DNA of 6,070 nucleotides, taken from Rhodothermales bacterium. Its GTDB lineage: Bacteria; Bacteroidota; Rhodothermia; Rhodothermales; VXPQ01. Made by a program: the position numbers and the translations under genes. Below, in pieces: positions 1 to 5,115 of the stretch. Where the stretch lies: positions 1-6,070 of the forward strand of contig JANQSQ010000631.1 of the NCBI GenBank assembly GCA_028283985.1, read 5' to 3'. How positions within the stretch are numbered: the first letter of the stretch is position 1; each line of letters begins with the position of its first letter. The notes beneath the pieces are model-generated. The model was not told the origin of the DNA and made no database searches. It was given only the letters and a program-made list of their open reading frames with translations.

Positions 1-365
1 ATTCGCCGCTGTTCGCGGATACGCTCTTGCAGAAGAGTCCGGGGCCTCCTGCGCAATTGCAGTAATTTGGCGGTCAGATAATCGGGGTTCTCCGGTTCGA
101 TCCGGATAGCCTCGTCCAGCGCATCCTCAGCCTTTTCCCGATCGGATAAAGGAGTTTCGGTATACAGGCGGGCAAGCAGGTAATGTGCTTCCGCCCGATC
201 CGGATCCGACTCCGTGATGTGCAGCAGGACCTGCTCGGCTTTTTCGTACGCTCCTTCCTGAAAGGCCGAGAGGCCTTCCTCCATGTCGTGATCCGCCGAT
301 TGGGCGTATCCGGCATGCGACAGGAAAAAAAAGCCGAGAAGGAGAACGATGTGGCGCGTGCGCAT
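1..365 (-). CDS. Secreted TPR-repeat protein, N-terminal part (3' end outside window)
   Basis: The reading frame opens with ATG at 365 and stays open to the left edge, giving 121 complete codons. Residues 1-22 look like a Sec signal peptide: a basic start (MRTRH), a hydrophobic core (IVLLLGFFFL) and a small-residue end (SHAGYA) just before QS. There is no Cys in a lipobox position, so a periplasmic or exported soluble protein is more likely than a lipoprotein. Residues about 28-55 (GLSAFQEGAYEKAEQVL) and 58-92 (AHYLLARLYTE, then AEDALDEAIRIEPENPDY) match the TPR helix-turn-helix pattern of small residues at fixed positions with a Pro at the repeat end. After residue 104 the visible part becomes Arg-rich. 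TPR domains usually mediate protein-protein contacts; the specific partner and function cannot be read here. No clear ribosome binding site precedes the ATG. The gene follows tyrS on the same strand but is separated by about 300 bp containing a repeat element, so it may have its own promoter. Confidence 0.8.
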   Translation of the reverse strand, partial: MRTRHIVLLLGFFFLSHAGYAQSADHDMEEGLSAFQEGAYEKAEQVLLHITESDPDRAEAHYLLARLYTETPLSDREKAEDALDEAIRIEPENPDYLTAKLLQLRRRPRTLLQERIREQRR

Positions 366-393
366 TACAAGCAGAAGCGATATACGTACTCGC

Positions 394-419
394 AGCGGTC
401 AGCGTACCGCTTATGCGGT
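394..419. repeat. Overlapping short inverted repeats beside the MITE-like element
   Basis: AGCGGT (394-399) and ACCGCT (406-411) form a perfect 6-bp inverted repeat with a 6-nt loop. ACCGC (406-410) and GCGGT (415-419) form a second stem that shares the middle arm, so the two hairpins are mutually exclusive. They lie 29 bp upstream of the TPR gene start and touch the edge of the repeat element at 421. They could be an operator, an RNA switch in the leader, or part of the insertion site. Short GC-rich stems like these also arise by chance, and no T-run follows, so they are not a classical terminator. Confidence 0.3.
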
Positions 420-470
420 TAAGGATACTCTGACCAAAACCACTTCGCTCAGCACTTCACTTTCGTGCGT

Positions 471-485
471 AAAGGGCATCATGAT
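471..485 (+). repeat. Internal repeat of the element's end motif, copy 1
   Basis: AAAGGGCATCATGAT lies about 50 bp inside the left end and resembles the terminal AAAGGATACTCTGAT. In copy 2 the equivalent site (3610-3624, minus strand) is AAAGGATATCATGAT, which matches the terminus at 12 of 15 positions. The element therefore has an internal copy of its end, perhaps a second protein-binding site. ATCATGAT inside it is a perfect palindrome shared by both copies. Confidence 0.45.
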
Positions 486-541
486 AAATCAGCAGAAAAC
501 ACTGCGGATTCGGTGCGTCGCAGACATGAAGCGCCCTTCGG

Positions 542-600
542 GAGGCCGGGAGGGGCACGCTGGCCGCGTCATTCCTTGCCAACGCACCCCTCCCGGCCTC
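542..600. repeat. Strong GC-rich hairpin specific to copy 1
   Basis: The arms at 542-555 (GAGGCCGGGAGGGG) and 587-600 (CCCCTCCCGGCCTC) are 14 bp of perfect complementarity. Pairing resumes inside after a short internal loop (TGGC at 561-564 with GCCA at 578-581). In copy 2 only a degenerate right arm (CCCCTCTCAGCC) remains. The hairpin lies about 60 bp downstream of the tyrS stop in the transcribed direction, so it could protect or end the tyrS mRNA. There is no run of U after it on the minus strand, so it is not a standard intrinsic terminator. Confidence 0.6.
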
Positions 601-662
601 TGAGTTTTGCGGACTTAATCAGAGTATCCTTAAAATATGTGTCCTTGGGGTAATGGTTCCAC

Positions 663-1898
663 TCAGGAGGCGTCTTCTTTCTCCCGCAAGATGCGGACGA
701 ACCGCCGTTTGCCCGCCTTGATTACGAACGAAGGGCCTGCATGCACATCCACTTCCAGCCGCACGTCCGAGATCTTCTCTCCGTCGATGGAGACGGCATG
801 TTGCGTAATGAGACGCCGTGCCTCCCCGTTCGACCTCGTCAGCCCTGTCCGGGTCATCAAATCAAGAATACCCATTCGAGGCCCCTCATCCACTGCAAAC
901 CGGACGCTTTCCATATTCTCCGGCATGCCCCCCTGGATCACGGTTTTTTCGAAGTGGTTGCGCGCGTTGTCTGCTGCATCGTCGCCGTGGTACATGCTCG
1001 CGATGGTCCACGCAAGCCGGTGTTTCGTGTTTCGGGGCTCCCGTTTCGCCGCGGCTTCTATCGCCGGCAGTTCTTCGGTCGGGACGTTGGTAGCCAGTTC
1101 GAACCAGGGGTAGATAAGGTCATCCGGAATGGAAAGGGTCTTCCCGTAGATTTCCCCAGGGGGTTCCGAGATTCCGATATAGTTATCGAGCGACTTGGAC
1201 ATTTTCTCAACACCGTCCGTGCCGGGAAGAATAGGCATCATGATGCATACCTGCGGCTCCATCTTTTCGGATTGCTGCACTGCCCGGCCTACGAGCAAAT
1301 TAAATTTCTGATCTGTGCCGCCCAGTTCGATGTCCGCCCGGATCGCTACCGAATCCTGTGCCTGGGCAAGAGGATACAGAAACTCATGGATGCCTATAGG
1401 TTCTCCGAACCTGTATCGTTTCTCGAAATCGTCGCGTTCGAGCATCCGGGCGACGGTATATTTCCCTGCCAGTTGAATCACATCGCTGAAGCTCAGATTC
1501 TCCAGCCACTCCGAATTGTAGACGATCCGGGTGCGTTCGGGGTCAAGAATACGCGATGCCTGTTCAAAGTAGGAACGTCCGTTTTCCCTGGTTTCCTCGA
1601 CGGTGAGCGCCGGACGTTCCTGTGAACGCCCGCTTGGATCGCCGATCATTCCCGTAAAATCCCCTACGATAAGCACTGCCTGGTGGCCAATATCCTGGAA
1701 CTGCCGCAGTTTACGGAGTACGACGGAGTGGCCCAGGTGCAGGTCGGGGCGACTTGGATCGCATCCCAACTTGACAACGAGCGGCTCGCACGTCTTTTCC
1801 GCCTTTCGCAGTTTCTCGATAAGCGCGTCTTGCGGGACTATTTCAGCCACGCCACGCTCGATCAGTGCAAGTTGCTTGTCAATCGGAGGAAATTTCAT
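663..1898 (-). CDS. tyrS: Tyrosyl-tRNA synthetase
   Basis: This cytosolic class I aminoacyl-tRNA synthetase charges tRNA-Tyr with tyrosine using ATP. Numbered from the ATG at 1898 (411 residues), the HIGH-type motif is HLGH at 54-57, the tyrosine-pocket motif YPLAQAQD is at 175-182, the GGTDQKFN segment is at 193-200 and KMSKS is at 232-236. Residues about 342-405 form an S4 RNA-binding domain (GLTRSNGEARRLI, then VSIDGEKI). The ~410-residue length and the GGTDQKFN form fit the shorter TyrZ-like subgroup, not the E. coli TyrS type. An upstream TTG at 1907 would overlap the smpB stop and add three residues. I prefer the ATG, 5 nt after smpB ends, although no clear ribosome binding site precedes either. 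All expected catalytic motifs are present. The gene is probably cotranscribed with smpB. Confidence 0.96.
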   Translation of the reverse strand: MKFPPIDKQLALIERGVAEIVPQDALIEKLRKAEKTCEPLVVKLGCDPSRPDLHLGHSVVLRKLRQFQDIGHQAVLIVGDFTGMIGDPSGRSQERPALTVEETRENGRSYFEQASRILDPERTRIVYNSEWLENLSFSDVIQLAGKYTVARMLERDDFEKRYRFGEPIGIHEFLYPLAQAQDSVAIRADIELGGTDQKFNLLVGRAVQQSEKMEPQVCIMMPILPGTDGVEKMSKSLDNYIGISEPPGEIYGKTLSIPDDLIYPWFELATNVPTEELPAIEAAAKREPRNTKHRLAWTIASMYHGDDAADNARNHFEKTVIQGGMPENMESVRFAVDEGPRMGILDLMTRTGLTRSNGEARRLITQHAVSIDGEKISDVRLEVDVHAGPSFVIKAGKRRFVRILREKEDAS

Positions 1899-1903
1899 GG
1901 GTT

Positions 1904-2386
1904 TCAACGCCGAACACGGGGTACCCGCTCCATTCGCCGCTTTGCTTCCCGTTCGGCGACACTGGCTCGCCGGTCATACAATTTTTTCCCTTTACAAAGA
2001 CCGACTTTCACTTTCGCATATCCGTTTCTCAAATAAACGGACAGCGGAATCACCGTATAGCCCTTTTGGGCGCAGGCCTTTTCCCATTTGAGGAGTTCCC
2101 GGCGATGTAGCAAAAGCTGCCGGGGGCGTACCGGCGAAGGTATTGTCGAGGCGTCGGCAAACTCATACGGAGCAATATGGCAGTCCATCAGCGTCATCGT
2201 CCCCCCCTCGATACGGCACCAGGCTTCCTGCAGGCTGATTTTTCCCTGCCGGACGGACTTTACTTCGCTGCCCCGCAATGCGATTCCCGCTTCGATCGTT
2301 TCCTCGACATGGTATTCGTAATACGCCTTGCGATTTTTTGTGACAGGAGTTATGTCTTCCAATTCCCTATCGTCTGGACGCGTCAT
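1904..2386 (-). CDS. smpB: SsrA (tmRNA)-binding protein SmpB
   Basis: SmpB binds tmRNA (SsrA) and brings it to stalled ribosomes for trans-translation, which tags incomplete proteins for degradation. From the ATG at 2386 the protein has 160 residues, the usual size. Family hallmarks in order are NRKAYYEYHVEETIEAGI (18-35), GSEVKSVRQGK (39-49), HIAPYE (70-75), RPRQLLLHRREL (87-98) and GKKLYDRR (133-140). A basic C-terminal tail (REAKRRMERVPRVRR) follows; in known structures this tail enters the mRNA channel. The frame is open further upstream to 2473, but that extension lies inside rplS and does not look like SmpB. The chosen start has AAGGAG 7 nt upstream. The start overlaps the end of rplS by 20 nt, which suggests translational coupling. 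The tmRNA gene itself is not in this window. Confidence 0.96.
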   Translation of the reverse strand: MTRPDDRELEDITPVTKNRKAYYEYHVEETIEAGIALRGSEVKSVRQGKISLQEAWCRIEGGTMTLMDCHIAPYEFADASTIPSPVRPRQLLLHRRELLKWEKACAQKGYTVIPLSVYLRNGYAKVKVGLCKGKKLYDRRASVAEREAKRRMERVPRVRR

Positions 2387-2732
2387 GGATCTTCTCCTTG
2401 ATACGTGCCGCTTTTCCGCGCCGGGACCGCAGAAAATAGAGCTTTGCCCGGCGCACGCGCCCCTCGCGAACACGCTCGATCTTCGCGATTTTCGGTGAGT
2501 AGAGCGGAAAAATACGCTCCACCCCTACCCCATTGGATATTTTGCGCACCGTAAACGTCCGCCCCGCCCCTGAACCTTGTTCGGCAATAACGACGCCCTG
2601 ATACTGCTGGATACGTTCCTTATCCCCCTCGACTACGCGAAAGTGTACGTTCACCGTATCGCCGGGCTGGAATTCCGGCATATCGTCCCGAACCTGCGTC
2701 ATTTCGACGAGATGTAATAGATCCGTAGCCAT
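2367..2732 (-). CDS. rplS: Large-subunit ribosomal protein L19
   Basis: L19 is a 50S protein at the interface with the 30S subunit. The product is 121 residues, close to the usual 115-120. The conserved core is FQPGDTVNVHFRVVEG (21-36), ERIQQYQGVVI (39-49), TFTVRKISNGVGVERIFPLYSP (59-80) and RRAKLYFLRSRRGKAARIKE (94-113). The ATG at 2732 is preceded by AGAGGT with an 8-nt gap. It lies 32 nt after the trmD stop, and its last 20 nt overlap smpB. The trmD-rplS pairing is the conserved arrangement. Nothing in the protein is unusual. Confidence 0.97.
   Translation of the reverse strand: MATDLLHLVEMTQVRDDMPEFQPGDTVNVHFRVVEGDKERIQQYQGVVIAEQGSGAGRTFTVRKISNGVGVERIFPLYSPKIAKIERVREGRVRRAKLYFLRSRRGKAARIKEKIHDASRR
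2394..2399 (-). promoter_or_regulatory. Ribosome binding site of smpB, inside rplS
   Basis: AAGGAG on the minus strand lies 7 nt before the smpB ATG and within the last codons of rplS. It fixes the smpB start at 2386 over the longer open frame, and it shows that this organism uses Shine-Dalgarno pairing. Confidence 0.75.
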
Positions 2733-2764
2733 GGCGGTGTACCTCTGAAAGGATGATGTATAAA

Positions 2765-3490
2765 TTACGATGATGTCTGGCGTGAATCAGGTTTCGGGAT
2801 GCTGATTCGGTCTTCCGATAAATCCGGTCTTCGATGTTGCGTCAGGCGCCGCCGTTGCTGTTCTCTCCAGTGGGCAATTTCTCTATGGTTTCCGGAGCGT
2901 AAAACCTCCGGCACGCGCATGCCCCGAAATTCGGCGGGGCGCGTATACACCGGAGCTCCCAGCAATCCGTCCTGAAACGAATCGGACAATGCCGATTCGG
3001 CATCCCCCAGCACTCCCGGGATCAAGCGCACGATAGCATCTGCAAGGGCGAGCGCCGGGATTTCACCGCCGCTCAGGACATAGTCCCCCATGGATATTTC
3101 CCGAGTGACCAGCGCATCCCGGATCCGCTGATCTACTCCTATGTAATGTCCTGCCAGAAGTACAACGTGCTTCTGGAGAGACATTGCCGTAGCCGTTTCT
3201 TGCGTCAGCGTGTCGCCATCCGGCGTGAGATACACGATCTCATCAACGGATACGTCGCTTTCTGCCCGAATCGCCTCTATACACCGGAAAACGGGTTCCG
3301 GTTTCAATACCATGCCGGCGCCGCCCCCGTACGGGTAGTCGTCCACCTGCCGGTGTTTATCCAATGCGTACGTCCGGATGTCGTATACCCGGACGTCCAC
3401 CAGGCCCTTATCCGCGGCCCGCTGGAGCACGCCGTGTTTCAGCACACTGGCAACCAGCTCAGGAAGTACGGTGACAATATCGATGCGCAC
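2765..3490 (-). CDS. trmD: tRNA (guanine-N1)-methyltransferase TrmD
   Basis: TrmD uses S-adenosylmethionine to methylate N1 of G37 next to the anticodon, which prevents +1 frameshifting. From the GTG at 3490 the protein has 241 residues, the usual size for the family. It begins with the family N-terminus (MRIDIVTVLPE). The conserved elements are DDYPYGGGAGMVLKPEP (50-66), the knot segment LLAGHYIGVDQR (111-122), ISMGDYVLSGGE (132-143), RLIPGVLGDAESALSDSFQ (155-173, with the expected catalytic Asp at 170) and VPEVLRSGNH (193-202). GHYxG in place of GRYEG is typical of Bacteroidota-group TrmD. The frame is open back to a GTG at 3559, but those 23 extra residues come from the repeat element at 3507-3674 and are not TrmD sequence. 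CAGGAA, 7 nt before 3490, supports the shorter form. Confidence 0.96.
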   Translation of the reverse strand: MRIDIVTVLPELVASVLKHGVLQRAADKGLVDVRVYDIRTYALDKHRQVDDYPYGGGAGMVLKPEPVFRCIEAIRAESDVSVDEIVYLTPDGDTLTQETATAMSLQKHVVLLAGHYIGVDQRIRDALVTREISMGDYVLSGGEIPALALADAIVRLIPGVLGDAESALSDSFQDGLLGAPVYTRPAEFRGMRVPEVLRSGNHREIAHWREQQRRRLTQHRRPDLSEDRISIPKPDSRQTSS

Positions 3491-3497
3491 GGTGTAT

Positions 3498-3503
3498 TTC
3501 CTG
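3498..3503 (-). promoter_or_regulatory. Ribosome binding site of trmD
   Basis: CAGGAA on the minus strand lies 7 nt before the GTG start at 3490 and only 3 bp after the repeat element ends at 3507. It decides the trmD start and shows that the insertion spared the initiation signal. Confidence 0.65.
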
Positions 3504-3506
3504 TTT

Positions 3507-3674
3507 AAGGATACTCTGATTAAGTCCGCAAAGTTCAGAGGCTGAGAGGGGCGCTTCACGCCCGCGACGCCCCGAACCTGCAGTGTTTGTTGCTGATTTC
3601 AACGATGGAATCATGATATCCTTTACGCACGAACGCGAAGCGCTGATCGAAGCGGTTTTGATCAGAGTATCCTT
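3507..3674 (-). mobile_element. MITE-like terminal-inverted-repeat element, copy 2 (168 bp)
   Basis: Read on the minus strand, this copy begins AAGGATACTCTGATCAAAACCG and ends GACTTAATCAGAGTATCCTT. The ends are 14 perfect inverted bases, with about 26 of 34 matching when extended (CCGC and TCAG recur inside). It aligns over its full length with copy 1 at 421-631 but lacks that copy's hairpin insert. It fills the rimM-trmD spacer: its outer end overlaps the last base of the rimM TAA stop, and its other end is 3 bp from the trmD ribosome binding site. Because rimM and trmD should share a transcript, the element is probably transcribed and its ends could pair into a long RNA stem. Flanking TTA on both sides (3505-3507 and 3674-3676 on the plus strand) may be a target duplication, which is ambiguous because it abuts the palindromic ends. 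It encodes no transposase. Confidence 0.75.
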
Positions 3675-4219
3675 TACTCATCAAGTAGTCCTTCGATAAT
3701 GCGAAGGGTGATTTGTCCTGCCTGAAGATCAATGGCCGCCACGAATTCGGGAACAGCCGGCACCATGGCCGAAGATTGGCGGTCACGTGCAATCACGAGC
3801 ATATCTTGCCCCGGCAAGTCCAGCACATCCTCTACCACGCCGATCCGGTCCCCATTTTCTTCGATAGCAGTAAGTCCGATCAGGTCACGAAGGTAAAATT
3901 CATCTGTGTCAAGGTCGGGGAGCGCATCCGCAGAGGCATACAGTAAAGCACCCCGCAATGTCTCGGCTGCTTCCCGCGAGTCGACGGTTTCCAGCTTGAG
4001 AATTACGAGCGGCCCCTTGCGGACGTGTTGATAGCGGACCCCCTGCACATTCGCAGGACGAGCCGTGTCGGGGGTCTGTCCGACATACAGCGCCGGCAAT
4101 GCTTCGAATCTTGTCGGGTCGTCCGTTTCGGGGATTACCTTGATTTCGCCCGACAGCCCATGCGCCCGGTATACGCGTCCCAAAAGCAGGAGCGTATCGG
4201 TTGGGCTGGACTTTGTCAT
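3674..4219 (-). CDS. rimM: Ribosome maturation factor RimM
   Basis: RimM assists assembly of the 30S head by binding S19 and late 16S rRNA precursors. The product has 181 residues, the usual size. The N-terminal RimM domain opens with LLLGRVYRAHGLSGEIKV (11-28) and continues through GPLVILKLETVDSREAAETLRG (69-90). The C-terminal PRC-barrel domain spans about 104-179, with DEFYLRDLIGL (106-116), GVVEDVLDLPGQDMLVI (127-143), MVPAVPEFV (152-160) and the terminal IIEGLLDE. The ATG at 4219 is 30 nt after the rpsP stop, and no good Shine-Dalgarno sequence precedes it. Its TAA stop overlaps the outer end of repeat copy 2, yet the C-terminus looks full length, so the insertion did not truncate the protein. 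Confidence 0.96.
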   Translation of the reverse strand: MTKSSPTDTLLLLGRVYRAHGLSGEIKVIPETDDPTRFEALPALYVGQTPDTARPANVQGVRYQHVRKGPLVILKLETVDSREAAETLRGALLYASADALPDLDTDEFYLRDLIGLTAIEENGDRIGVVEDVLDLPGQDMLVIARDRQSSAMVPAVPEFVAAIDLQAGQITLRIIEGLLDE

Positions 4220-4249
4220 GAGATCAAGGAACGGGCGCGGAAGAAAGCG

Positions 4250-5032
4250 TTACTTTTCCGTCTTTTTCTTTTCCGCCTTTTTTTCGGGGGCATCGTCTTC
4301 CGCAGAAGCGGCTTCCGGCGCTTCCTCTTCAGTGCTGTCCGCTTTTCCGGCAGAGGTTGCCTCCGCTGCCTCAGCCGGCTCCTCGACAGCGGCTTCCGGC
4401 GCTTCCTCTTCGGTGCTGTCCGCTTTTCCGGCAGAGGTTGCCTCCGCTGCCTCAGCCGGCTCCGCCTCGGCGCTCGCGGCTGCATCCTGCTCTTTTTCGG
4501 CAGCAACAGCGGCCGCAGCCTTTTCTGCCTCGACACGTTCCTGGACCAGTTTCTTTTTAGCTGCCTCCGCCTCCTCTTTTGCTTTTTCCTGTTCTTCCGC
4601 CCGGCGTTTTGCTCTGTCTGCTTCCTGCCTGACCACAAGTTTCTTTTCCTCATCCAGCGCTTTCTGGCGGCGGGTTTGCGCCGTTTCTTTTACGGAAGCC
4701 GCCCGCTTCGCTGCATGTCGCTCGCGATGCTCCGTTACCGCCTGGAGTATCTCTGCTTCCGATTTCCCTTTGAGGCGAAGGTGCCGCTCCAGTAAAATAC
4801 CTTCCCGACTCAGCAGATTACGCACCGTATCGGATGGCTGCGCTCCGTGCGAAAGCCAGTAATGGATCCGTTCTACGTTAAGATCCACTGCAGAGGGCTT
4901 AACGAGAGGGTTGTAATTGCCGAGTTTTTCGATATAGCGACCGTCACGCGCGCGACGCGAATCGGCGGCGACTATAGTCCAGAGAGGAAGTTTCTTGCGC
5001 CCCATACGACGCAAACGAAGTCTGACTGCCAC
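4250..5032 (-). CDS. rpsP: Small-subunit ribosomal protein S16 with long C-terminal tail
   Basis: S16 binds 16S rRNA early in 30S assembly. Residues 1-82 are the conserved core (AVRLRLRRMGRKKLPLWTIVAADSR, then RDGRYIEKLGNYNP, then ERIHYWLSHGAQPSDTVRNLL). The start is GTG at 5032, with AAGAGG 8 nt upstream. The tail from about 83 to 260 is unusual in length: a basic Arg/Lys/Glu/Ala stretch (about 100-182) likely to form a long helix or coiled coil, then an acidic Ala/Glu/Pro/Ser segment and a Lys-rich end (KKAEKKKTEK). Minimal bacterial S16 is about 80-90 residues. Extended Ala/Glu/Lys tails are known in the Bacteroidota group, but 260 residues is long even there. Residues 191-217 and 218-244 are a tandem duplication. 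The tail is low complexity and probably lies outside the ribosome core; its role is unknown. The gene sits between ffh and rimM in the conserved order. Confidence 0.95.
   Translation of the reverse strand: MAVRLRLRRMGRKKLPLWTIVAADSRRARDGRYIEKLGNYNPLVKPSAVDLNVERIHYWLSHGAQPSDTVRNLLSREGILLERHLRLKGKSEAEILQAVTEHRERHAAKRAASVKETAQTRRQKALDEEKKLVVRQEADRAKRRAEEQEKAKEEAEAAKKKLVQERVEAEKAAAAVAAEKEQDAAASAEAEPAEAAEATSAGKADSTEEEAPEAAVEEPAEAAEATSAGKADSTEEEAPEAASAEDDAPEKKAEKKKTEK
4308..4466 (-). repeat. 81-bp in-frame tandem duplication in the S16 tail
   Basis: Positions 4308-4382 and 4389-4463 match at 74 of 75 bases, with a period of 81 bp (27 codons). The only difference is A4331 against G4412, a silent Thr codon change. 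The duplicated peptide contains PAEAAEATSAGKADSTEEE followed by APEAA. Near identity suggests a recent duplication, or ongoing slippage or gene conversion. Confidence 0.92.
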
Positions 5033-5040
5033 GGTGTGAG

Positions 5041-5046
5041 CCTCTT
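5041..5046 (-). promoter_or_regulatory. Ribosome binding site of rpsP
   Basis: AAGAGG on the minus strand lies 8 nt before the GTG start at 5032. It lies in the 83-bp ffh-rpsP spacer (5033-5115), where I see no terminator hairpin and no convincing promoter, so readthrough from ffh is likely. Confidence 0.6.
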
Positions 5047-5115
5047 GATTCCGATGATTGATTCAGTGTGGTGCGTAAAGCGGAGTTTTTACTGTTCCTT
5101 TCTGCAATAACGATG

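Larger units (their letters stand above)
421..631 (+). mobile_element. MITE-like terminal-inverted-repeat element, copy 1 (211 bp)
   Basis: The left end reads AAGGATACTCTGACC and the right end reads AATCAGAGTATCCTT, an inverted repeat of 13 perfect bases that continues imperfectly to about 33. A second copy lies at 3507-3674 in the opposite orientation and aligns along its whole length, including CGTGCGTAAAGG, ATCATGAT, ATCAGCA, AAACACTGC and TTTGCGGACTTAATCAGAG. Relative to copy 2, this copy has about 11 bp missing near 485 and about 54 bp extra near 533-586. The flanks are TTA on the left and TAA on the right, so a TA target duplication is possible but ambiguous. No transposase is encoded and the frames are not conserved between copies, so the element would need a transposase elsewhere. 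It sits in the spacer between the tyrS stop and the TPR gene. It resembles the general design of Correia, ERIC or other MITE families, but I do not recognise the family. Confidence 0.75.

Noticed and set aside
74..316. Minus-strand Arg/Ser-rich open frame near the left edge
   Set aside because: A different minus-strand frame from 365 gives a signal peptide and TPR repeats, which is far better supported; this one is its shadow.
542..600. Intrinsic terminator for tyrS
   Set aside because: The stem is strong, but the minus strand after it has no T-run, and the structure is part of a repeat element. A Rho-like or processing role is not excluded.
421..631. CRISPR array or riboswitch in the spacers
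   Set aside because: There are no regularly spaced direct repeats, and two copies with terminal inverted repeats in unrelated spacers fit a mobile repeat better than a conserved aptamer.
465..653. Small open frame spanning repeat copy 1
   Set aside because: The indels between the two copies break the frame (11 bp and about 54 bp), so protein coding is not conserved.
741..1625. Plus-strand open frame of 294 codons opposite tyrS
   Set aside because: It lies entirely antisense to a complete, motif-rich tyrS and shows no family motif, so it is a shadow of the GC-biased codon pattern.
2387..2473. N-terminal extension of smpB
   Set aside because: These codons lie inside rplS in another frame, contain no SmpB sequence, and a good AAGGAG site supports the ATG at 2386.
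3556..3792. Minus-strand open frame from within rimM into repeat copy 2
   Set aside because: It is out of frame with rimM, and the repeat portion is not conserved in frame in copy 1. It has plausible-looking codons but no support.
4065..4862. Plus-strand open frame of 265 codons, rich in Ser/Ala/Phe
   Set aside because: It is the antisense shadow of the biased Ala/Glu/Lys codons of the rpsP tail, and its repeat mirrors the rpsP duplication. No ribosome binding site or recognisable domain.
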